From Bacteroidota bacterium (GTDB lineage Bacteria; Bacteroidota; Bacteroidia; Chitinophagales; JADIYW01): 64,000 bases of DNA. The stretch spans positions 67,001-131,000 of the forward strand of contig CAUJCO010000014.1 of assembly GCA_963169645.1 (NCBI GenBank), written 5' to 3'. The position numbers and the translations under genes were made by a program. Within the stretch, counting starts at the first letter, position 1; every line of letters begins with the position of its first letter. Under the pieces are notes generated by a model. It did not search any database. It was not told the origin of the DNA and worked only from the letters and a program-made list of their open reading frames with translations. Positions 8,442 to 17,040 of the stretch are shown here, piece after piece.

Positions 8442-8984
8442 ATGAGAAGAACAGCCCTACTTTTATTTTTATGTTTCAATTTGTTTGCTATGCAAAATAT
8501 GCATGCATCCAATGGTTTTTGTACATCTTTAGAAAAATTATGCAATCAGAAAAACATTGATATAGATGCATTTTCTAATTTCTTTCAGAAAGTAAACATC
8601 AATGTAAAGAAAGCAACCGACTTAGGTATGTACACTAAAATTTTCAATTGGTTGAATACACCTTATAGATATGGTGGAAAAACTAAAAAAGGAATTGACT
8701 GTTCTAACTATGTATTTAAGTTGATGAACGATTGCTATGATAACTACGCTACATCCAATCAACTATCCGACCTTACGGAATATGTAGATAGAGAGGAACT
8801 AAAAGAAGGCGATTTAGTGTTTTTTAATACCAATGGATACGGAATCTCTCATGTAGGTGTGTATTTACAAGATGGCAAATTCACCCATTCTTCTTCTTCA
8901 CAAGGTGTAACTATCAGTTCATTAAATGAGCCGTATTGGGACAAACGTTATTGTAGAGCAGGAAGAATTATTGAAAATAAATAA
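8442..8984 (+). CDS. NlpC/P60 family cell-wall peptidase
   Basis: A small exported NlpC/P60 protein, about 180 residues from the ATG at 8442. Upstream in-frame starts (GTG 8421, ATG 8436) would only lengthen the signal peptide, which begins MRRTALLLFLCFNLF. The catalytic domain has the cysteine in GIDCSNYVFKLM, the histidine in GISHVGVYLQDGKF, and a following polar residue in THSSS. This is the usual Cys-His-polar triad of enzymes that cut peptidoglycan stem peptides. A YRYGGKTKKG segment before the cysteine is also typical. No SH3 or LysM domain is present. It is the second gene on the plus strand here and ends at a clear terminator. Confidence 0.88.
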   Translation: MRRTALLLFLCFNLFAMQNMHASNGFCTSLEKLCNQKNIDIDAFSNFFQKVNINVKKATDLGMYTKIFNWLNTPYRYGGKTKKGIDCSNYVFKLMNDCYDNYATSNQLSDLTEYVDREELKEGDLVFFNTNGYGISHVGVYLQDGKFTHSSSSQGVTISSLNEPYWDKRYCRAGRIIENK

Positions 8985-9005
8985 ATGATGTTATTTAATA
9001 GTAAG

Positions 9006-9032
9006 GCTGCTTAGAAATAAGCAGCTTTTTTT
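9006..9032 (+). terminator. Intrinsic terminator after the NlpC/P60 gene
   Basis: GCTGCTTA, loop GAAA, TAAGCAGC, then seven T. It touches the stop codon of the convergent yjbQ gene. Confidence 0.88.
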
Positions 9033-9459
9033 ATGCACCATAGATAGTGGTTATCAATTTCCGATTGCCACCATTATTGCGAAATTCACACAAATAAATA
9101 CCTTGCCAAGTGCCTAAATTAAGCTGATGTTGTGTAATTGGAATAGAAATAGAACTACCGACTAAAGTAGATTTTATATGAGCCGGCATATCGTCGCTAC
9201 CTTCCAATGTATGTAGATAATAAGATTCATTTTCTTTTACAGCGCTATTAAACCAACTTTCAAAATCCATTAATACTTCCGGTGAAGCATTCTCATTTAT
9301 TGTTAATCCTGCGGAAGTATGTTGGATAAATAAATGGAAAATCCCAACAGAAGGTAACACCTGTATTTTTGACAAAATTAAATCAGTTATTAAATGAAAC
9401 CCACGAGGAAAAGCAGGCAATACTATTTCAATTTGCTGGACCATATCACATTGATTCAA
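9031..9459 (-). CDS. yjbQ: YjbQ family protein (UPF0047)
   Basis: A 142-residue protein of the YjbQ/UPF0047 family, full length for the family (about 138). Conserved blocks are IQHTSAGLTINENASPEVL, GSDDMPAHIKSTLVGSSI, and LGTWQGIYLCEFR. Members fold as a compact trimer and several show weak thiamine-phosphate synthase activity, but the physiological role is unclear. The protein is cytosolic, with no signal peptide. A start at the internal Met6 is equally possible. It converges on the NlpC/P60 gene and is divergent from the aminotransferase at 9600, with about 140 bp between. Confidence 0.88.
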   Translation of the reverse strand: MNQCDMVQQIEIVLPAFPRGFHLITDLILSKIQVLPSVGIFHLFIQHTSAGLTINENASPEVLMDFESWFNSAVKENESYYLHTLEGSDDMPAHIKSTLVGSSISIPITQHQLNLGTWQGIYLCEFRNNGGNRKLITTIYGA

Positions 9460-9548
9460 TTAAAATTACAGTTATTTCTTTCAATTCTGAAAAGAAATCT
9501 AATTTTCACTGATTTATGAGAATACCTAAACATAACATAATATCTGAT

Positions 9549-9583
9549 TTGAATGAAAAAAATAGCATTCTAAGTAAATTTGT
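9549..9583 (+). promoter_or_regulatory. Putative promoter of the aminotransferase gene
   Basis: TTTG at 9549-9552 and TAAATTTG (matches TAnnTTTG) at 9576-9583. The 23-nt spacer is a little longer than the usual 19-21. The start codon is at 9600, so the leader would be about 10 nt. Confidence 0.5.
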
Positions 9584-9599
9584 TTCATAAATAAAAAAT

Positions 9600-10796
9600 A
9601 TGTTACCTACTTCCAACACATTAAACAGAGTATCTGAATCTGCCACCATAAAAATGGCACAGTTGAGCAGAGAATTAGCCGCAAAAGGCGTGAATGTAAT
9701 CAGCTTATCATTAGGTGAGCCGGATTTTAATACACCTAAGCACATAAAGGAAGCAGCAAAGCAAGCAATAGACAGTGGAAAATATGATTCGTATTCTCCA
9801 ATTTCTGGATATTTAGATTTAAAACAAGCTATTTGCAAAAAATTAAAACGCGATAATAATTTAGATTACAAACCGGAAAACATCGTAGTTTCTACAGGAG
9901 CAAAACAAAGTTTAGCCAACGTATTTATTTCTTTCTTAAACGAAGGTGATGAAGTAATTATTCCGGCACCATTTTGGGTATCTTATCCGGAACAAGTAAA
10001 ATTATGCAATGCAACTTGTGTAATTGTTCCAACTTCAGTAGATGCTGATTTTAAAATGACAGCAGCACAATTAGAAAATGCCATCACTCCAAAAACAAAA
10101 TTTTTAGTGTATTCTTCTCCAAGTAACCCAACAGGTTCAGTATATACACGAGAAGAAATAGAAGCATTTGTAAAAGTTTTAGAAAAACATCCGCACGTAC
10201 ACGTTATTTCTGATGAAATTTACGAACATATCAACTATGCGGGAAAACATGTTTCCATTGCAGAATTCCCATCTATGAAAGATAGAACAATAGTGGTAAA
10301 CGGACAAGCAAAAGGTTATGCGATGACCGGTTGGAGAATTGGCTACATTGCGGCTCCGGCTTACATTGCAAAAGCTTGTGATAAATTACAAGGTCAGATA
10401 ACATCCGGAACCAATTCGGTAGCACAACACGCTACTATTGCTGCTTTATTGGGCGACCAAGCTCCAACAGAAGTTTTCAGACAAGCATTCCAAAAAAGAA
10501 GATATTTAGTATTAGGAATGTTAAAAGATATTCCGAATGTAAAATGCAATATACCAACCGGTGCATTCTATGTATTCCCAGATTTGAGTGCTTATTTTGG
10601 CAAATCATACGAAGGTGAAGTTATAAAAGATGCGGATGACTTGTGTTTATTTTTATTAAATGTAGGACATATCGCAGCTGTTAGCGGTTCGGGATTTGGT
10701 ACGCCGGAATGCGTTCGTTTCTCGTATGCTGCTTCTGAAGAAAATTTGAAAGAAGCATTTACACGCTTAAAAAATGCATTAGCTAAATTAGCTTAA
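9600..10796 (+). CDS. Class I pyridoxal-phosphate aminotransferase (aspartate type)
   Basis: A 398-residue fold-type I aminotransferase of the AspB/AspC class Ib group. Visible active-site residues include Asn176 in SSPSNPTGS, Asp205 and Tyr208 in ISDEIYEH, the Schiff-base Lys238 in NGQAKGYAMTGWRIGY, and the substrate carboxylate-binding arginine in ECVRFSYA near the C terminus. Length and motifs match enzymes that move amino groups between aspartate and 2-oxoglutarate; substrate range (aspartate, prephenate or aromatic) cannot be told from motifs alone. Cytosolic. It is a single-gene unit with a probable promoter just upstream and a strong hairpin downstream. Confidence 0.93.
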   Translation: MLPTSNTLNRVSESATIKMAQLSRELAAKGVNVISLSLGEPDFNTPKHIKEAAKQAIDSGKYDSYSPISGYLDLKQAICKKLKRDNNLDYKPENIVVSTGAKQSLANVFISFLNEGDEVIIPAPFWVSYPEQVKLCNATCVIVPTSVDADFKMTAAQLENAITPKTKFLVYSSPSNPTGSVYTREEIEAFVKVLEKHPHVHVISDEIYEHINYAGKHVSIAEFPSMKDRTIVVNGQAKGYAMTGWRIGYIAAPAYIAKACDKLQGQITSGTNSVAQHATIAALLGDQAPTEVFRQAFQKRRYLVLGMLKDIPNVKCNIPTGAFYVFPDLSAYFGKSYEGEVIKDADDLCLFLLNVGHIAAVSGSGFGTPECVRFSYAASEENLKEAFTRLKNALAKLA

Positions 10797-10829
10797 TACG
10801 ATTAGTTATTTATAGTGATATTATAGGGA

Positions 10830-10862
10830 AAGCACCGTATTTCATGGCGAAATACGGTGCTT
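10830..10862 (+). terminator. Strong hairpin after the aminotransferase gene
   Basis: A perfect 14-bp stem, AAGCACCGTATTTC with GAAATACGGTGCTT, loop ATGGC. The following T content is modest (CTGTTTAATTTT). It ends 17 nt before the small ORF at 10879, so it may instead act in that gene's leader. Confidence 0.75.
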
Positions 10863-10878
10863 CTGTTTAATTTTAAAT

Positions 10879-11037
10879 ATGGAAAATAAACACTTCCATA
10901 TTGACAAAAACAAAGAGAAACTAAACGATTATTTCGTCACCTTAATGAATGTAATTTTTTTAGTTGCCATTATGATTTGTGCCGTTTTGTTCTTTTGGTG
11001 GTTGATGGAATTATTAAAACAAATTTCAATTAATTAA
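10879..11037 (+). CDS. Small single-pass membrane protein, 52 residues
   Basis: An ORF from ATG 10879 to TAA 11035-11037 encodes 52 residues. The N-terminal third is charged and polar (HFHIDKNKEKLNDYF). A hydrophobic helix follows at about 22-46 (MNVIFLVAIMICAVLFFWWL), and the tail is short. It has no recognised family. Support as a gene comes from the typical charged-then-hydrophobic layout, the hairpin just before it, and its position in an otherwise empty same-strand gap. It could still be a chance ORF. Orientation and partner are unknown. Confidence 0.5.
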   Translation: MENKHFHIDKNKEKLNDYFVTLMNVIFLVAIMICAVLFFWWLMELLKQISIN

Positions 11038-11105
11038 ATCGTAACGAGTCGTAGTTCCTTTAAAATATAGTATCGCTTTCACTATATATTTACTATTTTC
11101 GTTTG

Positions 11106-12068
11106 GTGCAACACATAGATATTTCGAAATTCACCAATAAACGCGTTTTAATCGTAGGTGATATTATTTTAGATGAATTTATACAAACAACATCTGAACG
11201 CAATTCTGCGGAATACAAAGACATACCTATTTTAAAAATTAAAGAAAAGAAATCCTATTTAGGTGGTGCCGCTAATGTGGCACTCAACCTAAAACAACTA
11301 CATGCAATACCATATTTAGTTGGTTGCATAGGAGATGACGCTAACGGAGCTACTATTGAAAAATTACTACAACAAGCAGAAATCTCCATAGAATATATTT
11401 ATCGAAATCATACACAAAAAACTACTGTAAAAACAAGAATTTTTAAAGACAACCGACCTATTTTTAGGTTGGATGATGAATGCGATACATACACGAATAA
11501 ATTACACAATGCATTCATCTTACGAAATATTACAAATGCTATACAACAACACAAACCGCATATTCTCCTTTTGCAAGATTATAATAAAGGCGTTTTAAAC
11601 CAAGAAAATATTTCAGAGATTATACAATTGGCAAAACAACATCAGATGTTAATTTGTGTTGATCCAAAGTTTGAAAATTGGGATTTATATCAAGATGTAG
11701 ATTTATTTAAACCGAATGAAAAAGAGCTCAATGTAATGCGAGATACCATCAGTTTAAAAAATGACTCCTTTGAAAATATTTCGAAAGTAATAGCAGAAAA
11801 AATAAATTGTAAGAACCTATTAGTTACATTAGGTGCAAAAGGTAATTTTATCTATAATTCTACGATAGCAAAGCATACACCACTTCATACAACAATAGAA
11901 AATGCAGATGTTTGCGGTGCCGGCGACACCGTTATTGCTGTGGCTTCATTGGCATTAGCAGCCGGATTTAGCTTAGAGCAAATTGCAATACTTTCCAACC
12001 AATCCGGTTTTATTGTCTGCCAAAAAGAACACACACAACCGATTTGTTTTAATGAAATAATGAAATAA
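11106..12068 (+). CDS. hldA: PfkB family sugar kinase, probable D-glycero-beta-D-manno-heptose-7-phosphate kinase
   Basis: About 320 residues with the ribokinase/PfkB fold. It resembles the N-terminal kinase domain of HldE (RfaE): VGDIILDEFI near the start, YLGGAANVALNLKQL, VDPK...LFKPNEKE, and the C-terminal ATP/catalytic motif DVCGAGDTVIAVASLA with the base Asp in GAGDT. It phosphorylates heptose-7-phosphate at C1 for ADP-heptose and lipopolysaccharide core synthesis. The C-terminal adenylyltransferase domain of HldE is absent, so the partner must be encoded elsewhere. There is no ATG at the N terminus, so translation must start at GTG 11106 or TTG 11103. The stop codon lies inside an 8-bp tandem repeat. 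Confidence 0.82.
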   Translation: MQHIDISKFTNKRVLIVGDIILDEFIQTTSERNSAEYKDIPILKIKEKKSYLGGAANVALNLKQLHAIPYLVGCIGDDANGATIEKLLQQAEISIEYIYRNHTQKTTVKTRIFKDNRPIFRLDDECDTYTNKLHNAFILRNITNAIQQHKPHILLLQDYNKGVLNQENISEIIQLAKQHQMLICVDPKFENWDLYQDVDLFKPNEKELNVMRDTISLKNDSFENISKVIAEKINCKNLLVTLGAKGNFIYNSTIAKHTPLHTTIENADVCGAGDTVIAVASLALAAGFSLEQIAILSNQSGFIVCQKEHTQPICFNEIMK

Positions 12069-12098
12069 TGAAATAATGAAACAATGTAGTAATGAAAT
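12051..12098. repeat. 8-bp tandem repeat across the hldA stop codon
   Basis: Six consecutive octamers: AATGAAAT three times, then AATGAAAC, AATGTAGT, AATGAAAT. The hldA stop codon (12066-12068) lies in the second-third unit. Gain or loss of a unit changes only the last codons or the 3' flank. Confidence 0.8.
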
Positions 12099-12148
12099 TA
12101 TCCTTAACTCATTTCTCACGTCTCTTGTCTCACATCTCACTTCTATCT

Positions 12149-13411
12149 TTATTTGCTACGTATCGCTTCCACCGGATCCATTTTGGCTGCTAAAAATGCC
12201 GGAATAATACCTGCTAAAATTCCCAGAATAAATGAAAGAGTAAATGCTATCATTATATTTCCGGCACTCAAGGAAAACACCATTCCGCTGGCTTGAGTAG
12301 CAAAATAACATAACACATACACTAACAACAAACCCACCATTGCACCCATCATGCATAAGAAAATAGCTTCCAATAAAAACTCTAATAAAATATCGGAACG
12401 CTTGGCTCCTAATGCTTTTTTTATGCCTATTAATGCTTTGCGTTCAGATACAGAAACAAACATAATATTGGCAATACCAAACCCGCCTACAATCAACGAA
12501 AATGCACCAATAACCCATTTCACCATACTCATAGAATCAAAAACACTATCAAAACCTTTGGCAATTACACTGAGTTGATTGATTGAAAAATTATCTACTT
12601 GTGTTGGTCTTAATTTTCTGGCTGCTCGTAAAATCCCAATTAATTCTTGATTGAGCTCGGCTAAGGTAACATTAGGTCGTGTACGCAACTCAATTGTTTT
12701 ATCAACCGAATTATCATCTACGGTAAAATAACGTTCGTAGTAATTCAAAGGAACGATAACGGCTTTATCAAAATTAAAACCAAGCAAATCTTCTCCTTTT
12801 TTAGCAATTACACCAATCACCTTGGCAGGCTTTCCATCTATCCGCATTTCTAAGCCCACAGGATTGGGAACTTGCTTAAAGAGTTTATCCGCCACATCAC
12901 CACCAATTACACACACGTTCAAACCATTAGCTATTTCCATCGAAGACAAAAAGCGTCCGTGTGCCAAATCTAATTGAAAAACTTTCCCGTAATTATCCGT
13001 TACAGCAGACAAATATGCTTTATGTGTTTTCTTATTTTTGTACGACATTTCCGGCGACTGTCTTGGGTTAACCTCGAATGTTACAGCTTCCGCTAATTTT
13101 GATTTAGATTGTACATACTTGTAATTCTCGTATTTAATATTTGGTCGTTGTGCGTATTTCCACCAAGGGTAGTCGCTCGGTCCATCAAAAGTCCAAGCCC
13201 ATTTATTTACGAAAAGTACATTATCTCCCAAACTATTAATGGATTGATTGATGTTATTTTTCAATGCATCCACCGCTGTTAAAATGGCAATAATGCTAAA
13301 AATACCTACGGTAATACCAAAAAGTGACAAAAATGTACGCAACTTATTCAGCCACAATTGCTGAAAAGTCAACTTCAACGTTTCTACTAATACATTAAAC
13401 AGCTGTCGCAT
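12149..13411 (-). CDS. ABC transporter permease of the MacB/FtsX type
   Basis: A 420-residue permease (MacB_PCD plus FtsX). It has one N-terminal transmembrane helix (LRTFLSLFGITVGIFSIIAILT), a periplasmic domain of about 220 residues, and three C-terminal helices. Between helices is the family segment FVSVSERKALIGIKKALGAKRSDILLE, and the end AAKMDPVEAIRSK is also typical. Partners would be an ATPase and a membrane fusion protein exporting lipoproteins, peptides or drugs; neither is adjacent. Start choice: a TTG-initiated extension to 13426 would overlap the -7 element TAAATTTG (13431-13424), so the ATG at 13411 is preferred, giving a nearly leaderless message. Confidence 0.9.
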   Translation of the reverse strand: MRQLFNVLVETLKLTFQQLWLNKLRTFLSLFGITVGIFSIIAILTAVDALKNNINQSINSLGDNVLFVNKWAWTFDGPSDYPWWKYAQRPNIKYENYKYVQSKSKLAEAVTFEVNPRQSPEMSYKNKKTHKAYLSAVTDNYGKVFQLDLAHGRFLSSMEIANGLNVCVIGGDVADKLFKQVPNPVGLEMRIDGKPAKVIGVIAKKGEDLLGFNFDKAVIVPLNYYERYFTVDDNSVDKTIELRTRPNVTLAELNQELIGILRAARKLRPTQVDNFSINQLSVIAKGFDSVFDSMSMVKWVIGAFSLIVGGFGIANIMFVSVSERKALIGIKKALGAKRSDILLEFLLEAIFLCMMGAMVGLLLVYVLCYFATQASGMVFSLSAGNIMIAFTLSFILGILAGIIPAFLAAKMDPVEAIRSK

Positions 13412-13423
13412 TTCGATTCTGTA

Positions 13424-13431
13424 CAAATTTA
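13424..13431 (-). promoter_or_regulatory. -7 element TAAATTTG for the ABC permease
   Basis: An exact TAnnTTTG match on the minus strand, 12 nt before the ATG at 13411. No matching -33 TTG was found at 19-21 nt. Confidence 0.45.
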
Positions 13432-13560
13432 ATCAAATAAAAATATCTGTCGTTTGTAAAATGACAATCTTACACGTAACTTTGCAACTTCATTAATCAT
13501 TTATTTTCTTTTATCGAAATAGATTAATGGTATTATTCCGTAAAATAATAAACACACATA

Positions 13561-14610
13561 ATGAAACTTTCACAATTCGACTTCGAACTTCCTAAGGAAA
13601 AAATTGCACTTTATCCATCCAAAGAGCGCGACCAATGCAAATTAATGGTAGTGCATCGCAAAAGTGGCAAAATTGAGCACAAAGTATTTAAAAACGTTTT
13701 AGATTATTTTGATGACGGCGATGTCATGATTGTCAACAACACCAAAGTTTTTCCGGCTCGTATGTATGGTACAAAAGAAAAAACGGGTGCTAAAATTGAA
13801 GTATTTTTATTGCGTGAATTAAATCACGAATTACGTTTGTGGGATGTTTTAGTGGATCCGGCTCGTAAAATTCGGGTAGGCAATAAATTGTATTTTGGAG
13901 ACGATGATTTAGTAGCTGAAGTAGTGGACAATACTACCTCACGTGGAAGAACAATCCGATTCTTGTTTGATGGTAGCGATGCAGAGTTCAGAGCTATTTT
14001 GGATAAATTGGGGAATACACCATTACCAAAATACATTAAAAGAGAACCGGAAGATTCCGACAAAGAAAACTACCAAACAGTTTTTGCCAGCCAAGAAGGT
14101 GCTGTGGCTGCTCCAACAGCAGGTTTGCATTTCAGCAAAGAATTAATGAAACGCTTAGAAATCAAAGGTGTTGATTTCGCCGAACTTACATTGCATATTG
14201 GCTTAGGTACTTTCCGCTCTATTGATGTAGAAGATTTATCTAAACATAAAATGGATGCAGAATATTTTAAAGTAGATGAAAGATGTGCGAAAATTGTAAA
14301 TCGTGCATTACAAAAGAAAAAAAATATTTGTGCAGTTGGTACAACTTCTATGCGTTCTATTGAAACGGCTGTTTCTGCAGAAGGGTTATTAAAACCCATG
14401 GAAGGTTGGACAAACTTATTCATTCATCCACCTTACGATTTCAGCATTGCTAATAGCATGATAACAAATTTCCATGTCCCAAAATCCAGTTTAATTATTA
14501 TGATTTCAGCTTTTGCCGGATATGATTTAACAATGGAAGCCTATCAAAAAGCAATGGAAAAGAAATACAATTTCTTCTCTTACGGCGATGCCATGTTGAT
14601 TATTGACTAA
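13561..14610 (+). CDS. queA: S-adenosylmethionine:tRNA ribosyltransferase-isomerase
   Basis: A 349-residue QueA, the usual length. It transfers and isomerises the ribosyl group of AdoMet onto preQ1 at position 34 of tRNAs with GUN anticodons, making epoxyqueuosine. Hallmarks are [19 protein letters not shown] near the N terminus, [24 protein letters not shown], the [16 protein letters not shown] stretch, and [12 protein letters not shown]. The C-terminal [17 protein letters not shown] is present. Cytosolic. It stands as a single transcription unit with its own terminator. No other queuosine genes are in the window. Confidence 0.96.
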   Translation: MKLSQFDFELPKEKIALYPSKERDQCKLMVVHRKSGKIEHKVFKNVLDYFDDGDVMIVNNTKVFPARMYGTKEKTGAKIEVFLLRELNHELRLWDVLVDPARKIRVGNKLYFGDDDLVAEVVDNTTSRGRTIRFLFDGSDAEFRAILDKLGNTPLPKYIKREPEDSDKENYQTVFASQEGAVAAPTAGLHFSKELMKRLEIKGVDFAELTLHIGLGTFRSIDVEDLSKHKMDAEYFKVDERCAKIVNRALQKKKNICAVGTTSMRSIETAVSAEGLLKPMEGWTNLFIHPPYDFSIANSMITNFHVPKSSLIIMISAFAGYDLTMEAYQKAMEKKYNFFSYGDAMLIID

Positions 14611-14634
14611 GCAGCATTTTCAGCTTAAAAATAC

Positions 14635-14664
14635 AGCCTCCAAAATTTCTTGGAGGCTTTTTTT
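14635..14664 (+). terminator. Intrinsic terminator of queA
   Basis: GCCTCCAA, loop AATTTC, TTGGAGGC, then a run of seven T. It starts 26 nt after the queA stop. Confidence 0.9.
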
Positions 14665-14700
14665 ATTAGAATGCCGTATCTTACATAAAACAATATAACT

Positions 14701-15618
14701 GTGAAAATCAAAAAATTTAACTGCATTCAATGTGGTGCACCCAAAATCAATCCGTATGCATCACCATATATTGTTTGTGATTTCTGTGGTGCTTTCACCG
14801 ACATCGATTTTGAACAAGGATTAGATGCTTGGAACAAAAACCCTAAACGCACTCAAAAATACACAGAAGAAAAAGTAAATTATGAAACAGCGCTTGCCCA
14901 ATTATTTGGCAAAGGCGACAAAAATAATTATTTAAAAACACAGTTTGCTTATTGGGATTTTTACTATCAAATGTATCCTGAATATTTACCACCATCGATT
15001 CAAACAGAAGAGCAATATAAATTGTATATAGCTATTTGTGCAGACAGTTCCACCAATGCGGCTTTTGATGAAAAATGGGCTGAAAAAGCTCGGAAACAAA
15101 CAGAATTACAGCAGAAAATAAGTTATCATTTTGAAGATGGAAAAACGTATGCTGATACAGATGCATTTTTTGAGATGAACGCCTTTTTTATTCAAAATAC
15201 AAAAGATTCATTTCAAGAATTTTACACAAATCCGAAATATCAAATCATGCATGAACTATTACCACCGGATGTGCATCTTAAAATGAAATTATCCATGTAT
15301 GTGCAAGCTTGGATTCCGTATTTACGTGCCATTGATGTGCATAGATTATTACAGCAAACCGGGTTTTCAACCGAATACATAGAACTCCAAACGGTAAACG
15401 GAAAAAATCAATCGTGTACTTTTTGTAAGGAAGAACTATTTATTCCGGAAGGCTCTTATAAGATATTGTGTGAACATTGTTTAAAAATAAATACTGTACA
15501 ATCCTTCTTTAATTGCATCTCGTGTGGAATGAAAAATGAAATTACGGAAAGCCCGGCAAAGCCCATGAACTGCATTTCTTGTGGCACCGAAAACAGATTG
15601 ATAAAAGGTTGGTTTTAG
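14701..15618 (+). CDS. Multi-zinc-ribbon protein of unknown function
   Basis: A 305-residue cytosolic protein starting at GTG 14701. An N-terminal zinc ribbon uses Cys8, Cys11, Cys26 and Cys29 (CIQCGAP...CDFCG). The middle (about 40-230) is helical, rich in aromatic and charged residues, and has no motif I recognise. Two more ribbon-like clusters follow near the C terminus: CTFCKEE...CEHC and CISCGM...CISCG, spaced as CxxC pairs. Such ribbons often mediate protein or nucleic acid contacts. The gene is monocistronic between the queA terminator and convergent purD. Nothing in the neighbourhood suggests a pathway. Confidence 0.78.
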   Translation: MKIKKFNCIQCGAPKINPYASPYIVCDFCGAFTDIDFEQGLDAWNKNPKRTQKYTEEKVNYETALAQLFGKGDKNNYLKTQFAYWDFYYQMYPEYLPPSIQTEEQYKLYIAICADSSTNAAFDEKWAEKARKQTELQQKISYHFEDGKTYADTDAFFEMNAFFIQNTKDSFQEFYTNPKYQIMHELLPPDVHLKMKLSMYVQAWIPYLRAIDVHRLLQQTGFSTEYIELQTVNGKNQSCTFCKEELFIPEGSYKILCEHCLKINTVQSFFNCISCGMKNEITESPAKPMNCISCGTENRLIKGWF

Positions 15619-15728
15619 CAGTGAAAATCAGCAACGTTACATCTCATTTTAATTGCATTGTTAGCCGAAAGTCAGCATCATAAAACATAAATCTAATAGA
15701 GAAAATATTAAACTACAATAAAAGTTAA

Positions 15729-17018
15729 TTACAAATCGAATCCAATATCTCTTCTGTAATATCTTCCTTCAAATGCAATTTTTTCGGCATTTTTATTGGA
15801 AATTTGCGTTGCTTGTTTCCAATCCTTATGTAAGGATGTTACCGCTAAAACGCGTCCACCATTGGTAACCAACTGAACTTCTTGGTTCGTATCACCATCA
15901 ACTAATTTCGTTCCACAATGAAATACTATTGAATCTTCGATTGTATTTATTCCGGTAATCACTTTTCCTTTCTCAAACGTTTCCGGATAGCCACCGCTTG
16001 CTAAAATTATAGTAGTAGCGGCACGCTCATCAATTTCTAAGTTGATGGAATTTAATTGCTGTTGTATTGTTGCCTGAAAAGTTTCTATAATATCATTTTT
16101 CCATCTTGGGAAAACAGCTTCTGTTTCCGGATCGCCCATTCTGCAATTGTATTCTACTACTTTCAGTTCTCCTGTTTTCAAATACATTAACCCAACATAC
16201 ACAAAACCTATATATTCAATGTCATCTTTTTGCAGGCCCGCAATGGTGGGTTGCACGATGGTAGACTCTACAATTTGTATCATCTCATTGGTAACAAATG
16301 CCGGTGGCGAAACAGCACCCATTCCGCCGGTATTTAATCCGGTATCACCTTCGCCAATACGTTTGTAATCTTTGGCGGTTGGCAGTATTTTATATTCTGT
16401 TCCATTGGTTAGTACAAACACTGAAAACTCGATGCCGTCCATAAATTCCTCTATCACCACTTTTGCACTGGCATCACCAAATTTCCCGTCTAACATTTGG
16501 TTAAATTCCGATTTTGCTTCTTCGATGGTAGCACAAATCAACACACCTTTTCCGGCTGCTAATCCATCTGCTTTTAATACAATTGGAGTTTGTTGTTGTT
16601 CAATATATTGCAACCCTTCTTCTTTATTTTGCAGTGTAAATTCTGCGTATGCTGCAGTTGGTATTTGATGGCGAAGCATAAATGCTTTGGAGAATGCTTT
16701 ACTACCTTCCAACTGTGCACCTTTTTGCGATGGGCCAAAAACAGGAATATTTTTTAAGACTTCATCGGATTTAAAGTAATCATAAATGCCGGCTACCAAT
16801 GGAGCCTCCGGACCAACAATTACAAAATTAATAGCATTTTCCACTACAAATTTTTTGATTGCCGGAAAGTCGGTTGCTGCTATATCAACATTGGTTCCTA
16901 AGGCTGCAGTTCCGGGATTTCCGGGTGCAATGAACAAATGAGTACATTGTTTACTTTGAGCAATTTTTAATGCGAATGCATGCTCTCTTCCTCCCGAACC
17001 CAATAATAATATTTGCAT
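15729..17018 (-). CDS. purD: Phosphoribosylamine--glycine ligase
   Basis: A 429-residue PurD, full length. It joins phosphoribosylamine and glycine using ATP, in the second step of purine synthesis. The N-terminal domain begins LLLGSGGREHAFALKIAQS and includes APGNPGTAALG. The ATP-grasp core shows VLKADGLAAGKGV, VVIEEFMDGIEFSVFVLT, and the metal-binding VVEYNCRMGDPETEAVF. The C-terminal domain (SGGYPETFEKG) is complete. It lies 22 nt downstream of the phosphohexomutase gene on the same strand and is probably co-transcribed. Confidence 0.97.
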   Translation of the reverse strand: MQILLLGSGGREHAFALKIAQSKQCTHLFIAPGNPGTAALGTNVDIAATDFPAIKKFVVENAINFVIVGPEAPLVAGIYDYFKSDEVLKNIPVFGPSQKGAQLEGSKAFSKAFMLRHQIPTAAYAEFTLQNKEEGLQYIEQQQTPIVLKADGLAAGKGVLICATIEEAKSEFNQMLDGKFGDASAKVVIEEFMDGIEFSVFVLTNGTEYKILPTAKDYKRIGEGDTGLNTGGMGAVSPPAFVTNEMIQIVESTIVQPTIAGLQKDDIEYIGFVYVGLMYLKTGELKVVEYNCRMGDPETEAVFPRWKNDIIETFQATIQQQLNSINLEIDERAATTIILASGGYPETFEKGKVITGINTIEDSIVFHCGTKLVDGDTNQEVQLVTNGGRVLAVTSLHKDWKQATQISNKNAEKIAFEGRYYRRDIGFDL

Positions 17019-17040
17019 AAATATGTTACTTTAAATGGCT

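Noticed and set aside
8499-8508. ATGCATGCAT inside the NlpC/P60 signal peptide region
   Set aside because: It matches the core of the MarR palindrome, but it is in coding sequence, not upstream of a gene, and lacks the ATTTTATTCA partner; probably chance.
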